A stretch of DNA of 64,000 nucleotides from Adiantum capillus-veneris (Eukaryota > Streptophyta > Polypodiopsida > Polypodiales > Pteridaceae): positions 152,446,057-152,510,056 of the forward strand of contig CM043952.1 of the NCBI GenBank assembly GCA_014529385.2. The letters run 5' to 3'. Both the position numbers and the translations under genes were made by a program. Positions 50,958-61,867 of this stretch are shown here, one piece after another. Positions within the stretch are counted from its first letter, which is position 1; each line of letters starts with the position of its first letter. The notes below the pieces were generated by a model that did not search any database, was not told the DNA's origin, and saw only the letters and a list, made by a program, of their open reading frames with translations.

Positions 50958-51293
50958 CATCTTATGGCCATATTTATTCAATGCTTTCATGTTGACAAGT
51001 ACACACCAAGGACATAATTTGTCTCAGAATCACTGTACTACCATCTTATGGCCATATTTATTCAATGCTTTCGTGTTGACAAGTACACACCAAGGACATA
51101 ATTTGTCTCAGAATCACTGTACTACCATCTTATGGCCATATTTATTCAATGCTTTCGTGTTGACAAGTACACACCAAGGACATAATTTGTCTCATAATCA
51201 CTGTACTACCATCTTATGGCCATATTTATTCAATGCTTTCATGTTGACAAGTACACACCAAGGACATAATTTGTCTCAGAATCACTGTACTGA
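50958..51293. repeat. Four tandem copies of an 84-bp repeat
   Basis: Units start at 50958, 51042, 51126 and 51210 (CATCTTATGGCCATATTTAT...), nearly identical. Because 84 is a multiple of three, one frame stays open through all units and gives a 28-residue repeat. A truncated piece of the unit follows to about 51325. Confidence 0.95.
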
Positions 51294-51536
51294 GAATCAT
51301 AATTTGTCTCAGAATCACTGTACTGATTTACAATTGTGTTGTATGTATAGACTCTCTTATCTCTTGCATACAACCATCCTACCAACCATGGAATTATGGT
51401 TCTCTGCAAGGAGTTTTGAAGTTGCTCGGAAGTTTGCCTCTACATCTTTGGAAATATAAGATATGTCCCTGGCATGTTCCACATCACCCTATATGAAGTG
51501 TCATAAAAAATTAAGGTATTGTTTGCATCCAAATCC

Positions 51537-52007
51537 TCAAATATCACTCAAATTTTTGTGATAAACCCTTGTAAATCCTACCATGATATTTGGATTTTGG
51601 CAGTTTTTGTTACTCATAAACACCTTGAACTTGGTATACTGTTCAGGAAAACATTTTTGTGTGATGTGTTGCACCCTTGTTAAGTTATAGCAACTCCATA
51701 TCCATAGCTCAAAGTATTCAACACAAAAATCCAAAAAACTTTGCGCGTCTGGTCGCACCACATGATAAACTTCATCTTTATCCTCCACAAGTCGCATGTG
51801 TTGAGCCCAAGCTGGCATAGAATCTCCATGTTTCATTTCAATTGTCTTGAGAAGTAACCCCTCTAGATCCAAGATAAGTACTCTTTTGATGTCCTTGAAA
51901 GCAAGTGGTAGGTGATAAGGAGGTGGTTGATTCCTTGGACAAGGTCTTGAAGGAGGTTGGATGGGTAATTCAATAGTTTTCTTCAATTGATGCCAGCATA
52001 TAGCCAA
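51537..52007 (-). pseudogene. Orphan FCP1/NIF-like domain fragment
   Basis: 157 codons with RVLILDLEGLLLKTIEM (HAD motif I, Asp-x-Glu), YHVVRPDAQSFLDFCVEYFELWIWSCY (motif II region) and KFKVFMSNKNC. The frame ends before the motif III Asp-Asp, so the domain is incomplete. A Pro-rich segment precedes it (PIQPPSRPCPRNQPPPYHLP). It resembles the FCP1-like domain of gene H (DVNGLLL) but is clearly different from it. It lies between satellite blocks, with no other transposon gene nearby. It could be a relic of a related element or a host-gene fragment. Confidence 0.65.
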
Positions 52008-52349
52008 TCAATTTTTCTGTAATGATTCTGAAATTAAAGAACAAGAACACTTAATGCAAACACGACAATACACATGAGTTCTACATTGTCTACCCTAAGG
52101 TTTTATTAGATACCAAAATCCATCTATGATCTACTCATTAATAGAAAGAAAGTCAAATTAAAATCCTGACTCTTTTTTATGCTACACTCTCTCTTAGTCT
52201 CAATACCATGGAGTCCAACTATACTTAAGTCAACTAATAACTACTACTTGTTGTTAAAAGTATGCTTGAAGTGCATAAGGCTTAACCAATGCTCTAGTGT
52301 AGAATGGGTATTTAGGTCTCAAGGTCTACCACTTATCCAAGCAAAGATC

Positions 52350-53756
52350 CATTTAGATATGGAAACCCAATTTTTCTTAATATAATGATATAGAGTGGAC
52401 AAGTGGTGAATCCTGAGACCAAACCACTCATGCTACTAGGGATAATAGGTTGGACAAGTGGTGGACCTTGAATGTAAAAACCCCATGTACAAAGTATCAT
52501 GGGTTTTGGGTATTTCAATGGACTCTAACATCTTGGAGACATGGTGGAGCTTACTTCTCTCCATGTTTCAATGGAGCCTATCTTGGATAAATGGTGGAGC
52601 ATCATTCTCTCCATGTTTCAATGGAGCCTAGCTTGGACAAGTGGTGGACCTTTGTTTCTCTCTATGTTTGAATAGATTTAGCTTGGACAAGTGGCAAACC
52701 TTGGAACAAAACCCCCATGTAAAACATATCATGGACATTACAAGTGGTGAGAAAAAATACCATTCAATATATAACCTTATAGGTTGGACAAGTGGTGGAC
52801 CTTAAGACCCAATTATTCTTAATATAATTACATAGAGTGGACAAGTGGTGAATCTTGCGACCAAACCTACTAGGAATTAACTAGGTTGGACAAGTGGTGG
52901 ACCTTGAATGCAAACCCCCCATGTACAAAATATCACTCATGCTACTAGGAATAATTTGGTATTAAGGTCCATGTTTCAATGGAGCCTAGGTTGGACAAGT
53001 GGTGGACCTTTGTTTCTCTCTATGTTTCAATAGAATTAGCTTGGACAAGTGGTGAACCTTGGAACAAAACCCCCATGTAAAGCATGTCATGGGCATTACA
53101 AGTGGTGAGAAAAAATACCATTCAAGGTATAACCTTATAGGCTAGACAAGTGGTGGACCTTAACACCCAATTGCTCTTAATATAATGACATAGAGTGGAA
53201 AAGTGGTGAATCGTGAGACCAAACCTACTAGGGATAATAGGTTGGACAAGTGGTTGACCTTGAATGTAAATCCCCCATGTACAAAATATCATGGGTTTTG
53301 CGTATTTCAATGGAGCCTAGCATCTTGGAGACATGGTGGAACTTACTTCTCTCCATGTTTTGATGGAGCCTATCTAGAAGAAATGGTGGAGGTTCCTTCT
53401 CTCCATGTTTCAATGGAGCCTAGCTTGGACAAGTCGTGGACCTTTGTTTCTCTCTATGTTTGAATATGGTTAGCTTGGACAAGTGGTGGATCTTGGAATG
53501 AAACTTCCATGTAAAACATATCATGGGAATTTCAAGTGGCAAGAAAGGATACCATTTAAGATATAACCTTATAGGTTGGACAAGTGGTGGACCTTAACAC
53601 ATTGTTCTTCTTAATATAATGACATAGAGTGTACAAGTGGTGAATCTTGAAACCAAACCACTCATGCTACTAGGGATAATAGGTTAAACAAGTGGTGGGC
53701 CTTGAAATAAAACCCCCTAGAGTGTTTCAATGGAGCCTAGATTGGAAACATGATAA
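52350..53756. repeat. Satellite array, second block (about 440-bp higher-order unit)
   Basis: Successive GGTTGGACAAGTGGTGGACC-TTGAATG marks occur at about 52451, 52883, 53240 and 53684. Each unit strings together the GGACAAGTGGTGGACC motif, CCATGTACAAAATATCATGGG, CTCTCCATGTTTCAATGGAGCC and CATGTAAAACATATCATGGG. RT3 interrupts the array. Confidence 0.85.
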
Positions 53757-53761
53757 AGCTT
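53757..53761. repeat. RT3 left target-site duplication (AGCTT)
   Basis: AGCTT precedes the LTR here and follows the right LTR at 62102-62106. The joined site reads GGAGCTTGCTTCTCTCC-like satellite sequence, as elsewhere in the array. Confidence 0.9.
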
Positions 53762-54387
<626 letters not shown>

Positions 54388-54594
54388 TTTTTGGTTCATG
54401 ATTGGTCTAAAAATCATGTCTATTTGCAATTCCAAGACTCTGTCCTTAGAGTGGATTTGGTGACTGGTAAGGTACACCCCTTAGGGAGTAAAACCATTAT
54501 TGATCATCGCTCTGACACCACAGTTCACTCGGCCCCACTACAATATTGTTACACTTGTAAGAAGGATACAGACATTGGCCAAGATTCTCCTTAG
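54388..54594 (+). other. RT3 open frame between left LTR and first stop
   Basis: The frame enters from the LTR and reads FLVHDWSKNHVYLQFQDSVL, then CYTCKKDTDIG, ending at TAG 54592-54594, in frame with the following ORF. No known domain. A normal element would have its primer site here, so this looks like the product of a deletion joining the LTR to the coding region. Confidence 0.5.
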
Positions 54595-55416
54595 ATGGAT
54601 GTGTTACCGGGTATGACGGAATCAGACAACGTAGACTGGGTACACGTAGCTGCAACCATAGATACCTGGGGAAATAAAGGAACCACTTGGGTCACACCAG
54701 AGGGGGAAGAGGTACCACAAATTGCACCTCTGAACATGATAAGTGCCATACATGCATCTTCTAAGGGCAAGGCAATTGTGGACCAATTTGAAAGTGACAC
54801 CGATAGCTCAATAGAAGACTTTGACCAACACGACTTGGACACTGACTCCCAGAGTGAAACGGATTCTGAATCTCATGAATTAGAGAGTGGAGCAAGTTCA
54901 GAGTCAAAACATTCGGAAGGACCGAGCACATCAACCGATGATAGCTCCCCCGAGAGTGAAGAGGACACCAACGAGGACTCCTTTAGTGAGCCAGATCTAA
55001 ATGCAAATCAAAAGCAGGTCTCAAATAAGAAAAAGAAAAACCTTAAGAGGCGTCGATATCGAGCCAATGTACGTGCTAGGATAAAAAAGAAGAGATCCTC
55101 AACAGAATGGCTTAGTTATATAGGGGCATGTGATGCTCATCGAAAATTGGTAGACAATTGGGGTGAATATCTCCAAAATGTTATGTTGTGTAGACCGCGA
55201 CCCCATGACATAGCCCAATTAGAGATCATAGACAAGCCAAAGTTGAGCCGCACTGCAAGGAGGCGTCAAAACCAAGAGTTAGCTCGACAACACAAGAAAG
55301 CAAAAATGGAAGCACAAACCAAAGCACAACCAGAATCCACAGACTTGCATCCTGCACCAGAACATTTCAAATCTTACACCACAGGGGAAGCAAAGGTTGT
55401 GTACACAAAAGCCTAA
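54595..55416 (+). CDS. RT3 ORF upstream of pol (273 aa), acidic then basic
   Basis: Ser/Asp/Glu-rich N-terminal half (SDTDSSIEDFDQHDLDTDSQ region), then a strongly basic segment (KKKKNLKRRRYRANVRARIK) and a helical basic tail (RTARRRQNQELARQHKKAK). It has no capsid or CCHC motif, so it is not a recognisable gag, though it holds the position where gag would end. It ends at TAA 55414-55416; pol continues in the same frame. Confidence 0.65.
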   Translation: MDVLPGMTESDNVDWVHVAATIDTWGNKGTTWVTPEGEEVPQIAPLNMISAIHASSKGKAIVDQFESDTDSSIEDFDQHDLDTDSQSETDSESHELESGASSESKHSEGPSTSTDDSSPESEEDTNEDSFSEPDLNANQKQVSNKKKKNLKRRRYRANVRARIKKKRSSTEWLSYIGACDAHRKLVDNWGEYLQNVMLCRPRPHDIAQLEIIDKPKLSRTARRRQNQELARQHKKAKMEAQTKAQPESTDLHPAPEHFKSYTTGEAKVVYTKA

Positions 55417-58400
55417 AGAATACCTATCGATGGGAATAATGGAATCTATGATGGTCCGGCAATAGTTAAAGAAATAGAATTAGCTCACCCCGGTGAAGAA
55501 TCAAAACCTGTTTTTATTGCCCAAGACCTCACAGAAGTTGAAGAGGCGGTCCTCAAAGAGCTTCTCAAGGACTTCAAGGACGTATTCGCTTGGACATACC
55601 ATGATATGAAAGGTGTTCCACCTTCTGTGGTCCAACATATAATCCCTATGATTAGCACTGCGAAGCCGGTACAACAAAGACCCTACCCGATGAATCCTAA
55701 GTACGCAAAGATCATTCAAGAAGAACTAGAAAAGCTTATCAAATGTGGGTTCATATATCCTATTGAACACTCTGAATGGGTGTCTCCAATAGTTATCGTG
55801 CCAAAAAAGAATGGGAAACTCAGGGTGTGCGTGGACCTCAAAAAAGTTAATGCAGCTACTAGAAGAGACCATTACCCCCTACCATATTCCGAACATGTAC
55901 TCGAAAGAGTTGCAGGCAAGGAAGCTTATAGCTTTCTAGATGGGTACTCAGGCTACAACCAAATCACGATAGCGCTAGAGGACCAAGCTAAAACTGCCTT
56001 CATCACAGAATTTGGCGTGTTTGCATTTCGTGTGATGGCTTTTGGCTTAACAAATGCCCCTGCTTTTAAAGAATATTTGAGAGAGTTTTGTGAAGCTTTC
56101 TTAGACGACCTTTGTGTTTACTCTTCTTGGAAGGAACATCTATCATGTTTGCGGAAGGTTTTTGAAAAGTGTAGGTTATATCGTATCTCATTGAACCCGT
56201 TCAAATGCCAATTTTGGGTCAAGCATGGAGTTATTTTAGGGCATATAGTATCCAAGAATGGTATCTCAACCGATGAGAGAAAAATTAAAGTGATTCTAGA
56301 GTTACCACCACCAACCAATTACAAGGGAGTTCAAAGGTTCATGGGACACGTGGGTTATTATCGACGGTTTATTTTATTTTTCGCTGAGATAGCACGTCCT
56401 TTGTACAAGATTCTCATTGAATTTAAATGGACTGAAGAGTGTGACCAGGCCTATGAACAATTGAAGAAAACACTAGCAAGTGCTCCGATTTTAAGGACAC
56501 CTGACTGGGATGTCATTTTCCATGTGCATATTGATGCATCAAACTTTGCTATTGGGTGTGTTCTCACTCAACCAGGAGAACATAAATTGGACTATCCCAT
56601 TAGCTTTGCAAGCCGTCAATTGAACGATGCTGAAAGGAACTACACCACTACAGAGCGAGAAGGTTTGGCAATGGTTTATGCAGTAAAGAAATTTCGCTAC
56701 TACCTTCTGGCAAACAAGTTTGTATTTTATGTGGACCATCAAGCGTTGCTATATTTGGTAAACAAGCCATGCTCCACAGGAAGAATCACACGATGGTTGT
56801 TAATTCTTCTGGAGTTTGATTTCACGATTGTAGTGAGACCCGGTAAAAGGCATGTCATGGCTGATCATTTGTCTCGCATACCCAATGGTGAAGCCCCTAC
56901 AGGAGTTGATGATGAATTACCCGATACTTCCCTATTCATAGTTGAGACTATGCCTGAATGGAGTGAGAACATTGTTAACTTTTTAGTTAATGGTTTTCCA
57001 CCCAAGGAACTTCGTAAGGATATCGCTCGAAGGCTAGTAAAAGAATGTGAACCGTATTGTTTGATTGCCAGAACTCTGTATAGATTAGGCAAGGATGATA
57101 TTCTTAGGCGTTGTGCCCGCGAGGATGAATATTTGTATATCTTGCAAGAAGCACATATGGGCATAGCAGGAGGACATTTTTCAGGAGACCTGACTGCCAG
57201 AAAGGTGCTGCAATCAGGCTATTGGTGGCCAACTTTATTTAAGGATGCATCACTTTTTGCAAAAGGGTGTGATGAGTGCCAACGTTACAAGACCACACAG
57301 CGCAAAGACAGAATGCCCTTACATCCTATTAAAGTAACCCACCCATTTGAAAAATGGGGCTTAGACTTTGTAGGTCCAATTAGTCCCGCAGCTCGCAACA
57401 CTCAATCTCGATATATTCTAGTTTCTACGGACTATGTAACAAAGTGGGCTGAAGCTAAGGCTTCACAAAAAGCTGACGCGAGGACAACAGCTAAGTTTCT
57501 TTTTGAGAACATTATCACAAGATTTGGTTGCCCTTTTGAAATTGTTAGTGATAATGGTACCCATTTTATAAATGAGGTAATAAGAGAGCTTACCACGACC
57601 TTTATGATATCCCACCATAAGTCTACACCTTATTACCCGCAAGCTAATGGACAAGCCGAGAGCACCAACAAGACTCTAATCTCTATTTTAACCAACACGG
57701 TAGAAGCTCATCGCACTGATTGGGATTTGAAGTTGACATCTGCTCTATGGGCTTATCGTACTGCTTATAAAGTGGCTATTAATTGTACTCCATTCAAAAT
57801 GGTATACGGCCAAGAAGCGGTTATGCCTTGGGAGTTTGTCATTCCTAGTCTTAGGGTAGCTTCGCAAGAAGGATGGAATGGTAACCCCTTAACCGAGCGT
57901 TTGTATATCTTAGAAAAACTAGACGAAGAGAGACAGTTGGCTGTGCAAAATGCTCTTGTGGAAAAGGATAGGAGAAAGAAGTGGTTTGATCGCCATGTGA
58001 AGGACAAGGACATCAAAGTTGGTGATAAAGTCCTTATGTATGGAGTACGTAAAGAGAAGAAAAAGTCAAAATATGCTGGTAAAGGACCATATAGAGTATG
58101 TGAAATTACCCCACAAGGTACCCTTCGTGTGGAAACTCTTGATGGAGTTGAAACCATTGGATTCCTCAATGGGAGTAAATTCAAAAGATATTATGATCCT
58201 TTAAGCCAAGAAGAACTACGGGCCATTCATCAAAAGAAGGCCGCCAAAGCACAAACCGAGTTAAACAAGATACAAGCTCAAGTTGAGGCTAAGGAGCGAC
58301 AACAACGTATAAGACAAAAACGAGAGGCTAACCTTGGAGTCACAAATGCATTCCACGTGGAAATCGAAGAGGATGGGTTGGACTCTGACACACCTCTACG

Positions 58401-58821
58401 ATACCCCATTGAGTTAAATAGTGCCTATGGAAAAGTGCTATATAACGCCTTATTGGACACGGGTGCTAAATATAATCTGCTATCCTATGGGGTGTGGTGT
58501 CAGTTAGGGAAGCCACCTCTATCTGAGAGTATTATCCAAGTCAAGGGTTTCAACAAGAAAAAAACTACGGTTTTTGGAATATGGCACACTTCTGTCAGTT
58601 ATGATAATGGGATTGTAGCTCAAGACTTTTTGGTCATGCCTACTGGAACTATGGAGGGTAATATAAACCTAGGCCGCACGTGGATGATAGCCACCAAATG
58701 CACTATTGATTGGGGGACTGGGGGTGTTACAACGCAAAAACCAACTCGTAGCCCTACCACTCAAGCCATAGTCCCTGAGATATTGCCTAAGGAAATAAAA
58801 CCCAAGACATTGCATGTCTAG
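55417..58821 (+). CDS. RT3 pol: RT-RNase H-integrase-protease
   Basis: Open frame of 1134 codons; the first in-frame Met is at 55606. RT: VPKKNGKLRVCVDLKKVN, YSFLDGYSGYNQI, AFGLTNAPAFKEYL and FLDDLCVYS; about nine residues are missing after NAPA compared with the usual NAPATFQR pattern. RNase H: HIDASNFAIGCVL, TTEREGLAMVYAV, YVDHQAL. Integrase: zinc-binding segment, then Asp in KWGLDFVGPI, Asp in EIVSDNGTHF, Glu in GQAESTNK. After a Lys/Gln-rich linker comes a retropepsin-like domain with ALLDTGAKYNLLS near 58450. Protease after integrase is not the usual gypsy order. It ends at TAG 58819-58821. Confidence 0.92.
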   Translation, partial: RIPIDGNNGIYDGPAIVKEIELAHPGEESKPVFIAQDLTEVEEAVLKELLKDFKDVFAWTYHDMKGVPPSVVQHIIPMISTAKPVQQRPYPMNPKYAKIIQEELEKLIKCGFIYPIEHSEWVSPIVIVPKKNGKLRVCVDLKKVNAATRRDHYPLPYSEHVLERVAGKEAYSFLDGYSGYNQITIALEDQAKTAFITEFGVFAFRVMAFGLTNAPAFKEYLREFCEAFLDDLCVYSSWKEHLSCLRKVFEKCRLYRISLNPFKCQFWVKHGVILGHIVSKNGISTDERKIKVILELPPPTNYKGVQRFMGHVGYYRRFILFFAEIARPLYKILIEFKWTEECDQAYEQLKKTLASAPILRTPDWDVIFHVHIDASNFAIGCVLTQPGEHKLDYPISFASRQLNDAERNYTTTEREGLAMVYAVKKFRYYLLANKFVFYVDHQALLYLVNKPCSTGRITRWLLILLEFDFTIVVRPGKRHVMADHLSRIPNGEAPTGVDDELPDTSLFIVETMPEWSENIVNFLVNGFPPKELRKDIARRLVKECEPYCLIARTLYRLGKDDILRRCAREDEYLYILQEAHMGIAGGHFSGDLTARKVLQSGYWWPTLFKDASLFAKGCDECQRYKTTQRKDRMPLHPIKVTHPFEKWGLDFVGPISPAARNTQSRYILVSTDYVTKWAEAKASQKADARTTAKFLFENIITRFGCPFEIVSDNGTHFINEVIRELTTTFMISHHKSTPYYPQANGQAESTNKTLISILTNTVEAHRTDWDLKLTSALWAYRTAYKVAINCTPFKMVYGQEAVMPWEFVIPSLRVASQEGWNGNPLTERLYILEKLDEERQLAVQNALVEKDRRKKWFDRHVKDKDIKVGDKVLMYGVRKEKKKSKYAGKGPYRVCEITPQGTLRVETLDGVETIGFLNGSKFKRYYDPLSQEELRAIHQKKAAKAQTELNKIQAQVEAKERQQRIRQKREANLGVTNAFHVEIEEDGLDSDTPLRYPIELNSAYGKVLYNALLDTGAKYNLLSYGVWCQLGKPPLSESIIQVKGFNKKKTTVFGIWHTSVSYDNGIVAQDFLVMPTGTMEGNINLGRTWMIATKCTIDWGTGGVTTQKPTRSPTTQAIVPEILPKEIKPKTLHV

Positions 58822-59571
58822 GAGGTTGAACCATACGTCCCCATAGCCCAACTCTCTAGAGCTTCAACTGATGTAGTTGAAAGAAAGCTTGAGACACACA
58901 AGAACCATCCTAATATAACACAGAAAACATACAAGTGGGTCCCTAAAGCCTCTGTAGTGAGCATGGTTGATGCAAAAAAACGGAAACCTAGTAAGAACCG
59001 TCCCACTCACTCCAAGAAATGTAAAGAAACGTTGCGTTGGATTCCTAAACGACTATTGGAAGCCCAAGGATACTATGAAGGAAATGATCAAATCTGGGTG
59101 CCCAAACGTAAAGTGTACTCTTACCTATCACCTGGCCCATGTAAACCCAATCCTGTGGCTCCAAAACAAATTGAAAATCGCGGAAAAGAAAAAATCATGG
59201 AATGTTACACACCCGATCTAGAGCTAGTTTGGGTACCAAAGAAAGAACGATTTGTTCCACCTAGCTCAGGAACAGGGAAATCAAATGAAGCTCCTTGCTC
59301 TTCATGTAGTTCCTATACGCAAATAGAAGCTTCGACACAACCTCCACCTACCAATGTACATATCTATACAAGCACGAAAGAGTTTGCACCTCCCGGGGTA
59401 AGTTCACCACCTACAACAACGTTGCAAATAAAATCATGGGAGAGTACCTTACCACCCTTGCAACTAGATGAAACGCATAGGGCGGTCGAAAACTATTGGT
59501 TAAAACCTTCACCCATAACAACTTGGAACAATTGGTTTCAAAAGGTGACGACCTCATTCCAAAAGGTATGA
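58822..59571 (+). CDS. RT3 ORF with repeated WxPK motifs
   Basis: It continues in the pol frame after TAG; the first Met is at 58957. Four spaced motifs occur: TYKWVPKA (about 58930), LRWIPKRL (59035), QIWVPKRKVY (59090) and LVWVPKKERF (59225). They are followed by a Ser/Thr/Pro-rich tail. Similar Trp-x-Pro-Lys words occur in spacer regions of some plant retroelement polyproteins. Function unknown; a basic nucleic-acid-binding role is possible. It ends at TGA 59569-59571. Confidence 0.7.
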   Translation, partial: EVEPYVPIAQLSRASTDVVERKLETHKNHPNITQKTYKWVPKASVVSMVDAKKRKPSKNRPTHSKKCKETLRWIPKRLLEAQGYYEGNDQIWVPKRKVYSYLSPGPCKPNPVAPKQIENRGKEKIMECYTPDLELVWVPKKERFVPPSSGTGKSNEAPCSSCSSYTQIEASTQPPPTNVHIYTSTKEFAPPGVSSPPTTTLQIKSWESTLPPLQLDETHRAVENYWLKPSPITTWNNWFQKVTTSFQKV

Positions 59572-59581
59572 TCTACCCAAG

Positions 59582-59680
59582 GAAGGGGGGAGTGTTTGCT
59601 AACATCAATCATTCACTCGCTCCCCTCTCAACCTTCCTCCCTGACCTCTCAATTCCAATCTTAGGGAATGTATATATATA
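59582..59680 (+). promoter_or_regulatory. RT3 internal purine tract and TATA-like promoter
   Basis: AAGGAAGGGGGGAGTG at about 59580-59595 closely resembles the terminal polypurine tract AGGAAGGGGGGCAATG at 61486-61501. GTATATATATAG lies at about 59668-59680, some 175 bp before the accessory ORF start. Together they suggest an internal promoter for the downstream ORF or a trace of an older LTR boundary. Confidence 0.5.
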
Positions 59681-59851
59681 GCCTTATACTCACAAAAAAC
59701 AAAAATAGTAAAGAGCAAGAGCGACTAGCAACGAGAGAGCACCCTATCAGATCTTACATATAAGTCCAAATTCACCGTGTCAATTCAAGCAACACACAAA
59801 AACAACACTTATGTTTTAAAGGCCTAACCAAATCTATCTGTCTTGTCAGAA

Positions 59852-60274
59852 ATGGCTACTTCACCAGAGGCATGCACTTCTATTTTTTATGAAAGGTACC
59901 CTTTGTCTTTTCCTCAAGTGTTCTACGTATTCTACCCTATACTTTCTTGCGAATGGGATTTGATAGAGAGCCTTGCATGTGAGAGAAATTTTGAGGAGTT
60001 AGAATGGCTGATACGTCTATGGCTAACTAGTGATCCCTACCCAGTAGCGAATGTGTCTCCAATGGCACATGCTTATTCTTTTGCACAAGATGAGTATCCA
60101 CGCATCACGAGGTTCTTGATTAGCATGCTTGCACAAGAGGATGATGAAGAGGAACTAATAGAGACCGAGGAAGACTATGGCCTCACGGACAACGATTTTA
60201 TTTATCTAGATGATGAGGATAGAGGCCTAGCCTTAGGGTGGCCACCCGGTTTATATAATATCCTCTTTCCTTGA
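59852..60274 (+). CDS. RT3 accessory ORF (140 aa, acidic)
   Basis: It starts at ATG in AGAAATGGCT and encodes MATSPEACTSIFYERYPLSF, then a Trp/Leu-rich helical part (FEELEWLIRLWLTSD), then a strongly acidic tail (EDDEEELIETEEDYG). It has no transmembrane segment, so it is not a typical env-like protein. Unrecognised. It lies between pol and the 3' LTR, where plant gypsy elements may carry extra genes, and follows a TATA-like box. Confidence 0.6.
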   Translation: MATSPEACTSIFYERYPLSFPQVFYVFYPILSCEWDLIESLACERNFEELEWLIRLWLTSDPYPVANVSPMAHAYSFAQDEYPRITRFLISMLAQEDDEEELIETEEDYGLTDNDFIYLDDEDRGLALGWPPGLYNILFP

Positions 60275-61485
60275 TTCTAAAAGGGGTGACAGATAGGTAG
60301 GTTAGGGGTCTAGATTGTGTTTTGAGTTTGTTTTTTAGGATTTTTAATTTTTCACACTGACATGCCTCCTAGAGGTATAGTGCCTGTTTTTGGATGTGTT
60401 AGGTAGGACTTATATGGATCTCCATCCACATGGCTGAGGACATCTGCTTCAACGAAATGAGCCACTCCATACCTCTAGGTGTACTACTTTCCATGATTCA
60501 TGTTGGTGGATATGTGTAATTGCTAATAATGATTTTTCATTCTTTGTTTGAGTGCAATAGTTATGATTGTTATCTGCCATTATAGATGTATAAATTTGTC
60601 TTTGCTTAAGTTGATTGAACTCCAGTTTAACCTTATGGATGAGCCTCGAGATTAGGAGACCGTGACTTTAGGTTAACTCATTTACTTGACCACTAGGCCT
60701 AGCTAATAAAATTATCCGAGTATTTGAGACCTTAGGAATGTTTTAGGCAGAGAAAGGCTTGCTCACTCAAACAACAAAAAAAACTAGTGCGAATACCAAG
60801 GAAATGGAAGCAAAAAAAAAAAAAAACATAAGTGCCACAAATGAAAAATCTTACGCTGGAAGAGAAATCCTGCCTTGAATTGGTACTTCACTCACATGTA
60901 TTGTCTATGGTACTAGAGCCCTAGAGGTTCCCAGTGTGGGCGCTTTTCCTTGAGAAGCAAAAAACCCCGGACATACAAAATAAGCACACACGTCACATGA
61001 TTGTGACCCAAAGTAAAAAAGTATTAAAAAAAATAAAAAATAAAAAATAAAAGACTTCCATTAAGCTTACAGTTAACATTTCAAGCTTTTGTTTGCAGTT
61101 GTGAGAGCGAGTTGGCTAATCAAAGCTGAAAAACATAATTAGGGAATCTTGCATTTAGATAATCTTCTTAGCTTAGCTAGTACTAGAGTAGTTGTTTTAA
61201 CCTTAGTCATAGCTAACTAATTGATAGACTCACCCATAAGCTCAAAACTCTTGATTAATTAATTTACTCAAAGTGCAATTTATTTGTCCTTAATGGCAGT
61301 CTAACATTTCATAAATCTTGCATTTACTCATTTCCACATGTACTTTACATTCCCCTCATGATTTATGGCAATATAATTCCGCCTTCTAAAACAGTGACTT
61401 TGCCTTGCAGATTCAAATCTAGATGCTCTACAACATGGACATACCAAGCTTCAACTCAATAGCTTCCGAGGACGGAATCTACATC
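60275..61485 (+). other. RT3 3' non-coding region
   Basis: About 1.2 kb with no substantial open frame. A-rich runs lie at 60811-60827 and 61016-61051. It leads to the polypurine tract before the right LTR. Confidence 0.7.
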
Positions 61486-61496
61486 AGGAAGGGGGG
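61486..61496 (+). promoter_or_regulatory. RT3 polypurine tract
   Basis: AGGAAGGGGGG followed by CAA and the LTR start TGTTAACC at 61500. Confidence 0.85.
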
Positions 61497-61499
61497 CAA

Positions 61500-61829
61500 T
61501 GTTAACCCTCGTGGCTCACGGGCACCCTATCGCCTACGACGGACACTGTAACAGTATTATTTATTTAAGTAGAGTCAGGCACCGGGCTTGTCGGTCCAAT
61601 AGGGAAAGGTAGAGTGATCGCCGATGAGAGGCGCACTCTAACATGGGCGCCCAAGTGTGAATGGGGTGAGCTCACATAAAAGCCAATTAAACCTAAAATT
61701 GAGTCATTCTCTCATTGTGCAATAGAAGCTGCTCTTGCTCCATCTCCACCTTCTCCTTCACCATCTCCTTGTGTGTGTGCGTGTGTGTGTGCGTGTGTGT
61801 GTGTGTGTGGTGTGTGTGTGTGTGTGTGT

Positions 61830-61867
<38 letters not shown>

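Noticed and set aside
50989..51459. A 156-codon protein with a 28-residue repeat
   Set aside because: It is the open frame of an 84-bp tandem repeat; no domain and no codon-level conservation can be seen.
59852..60274. RT3 accessory ORF as a retroviral envelope gene
   Set aside because: It has no signal peptide, no transmembrane segment and an acidic C-terminus.
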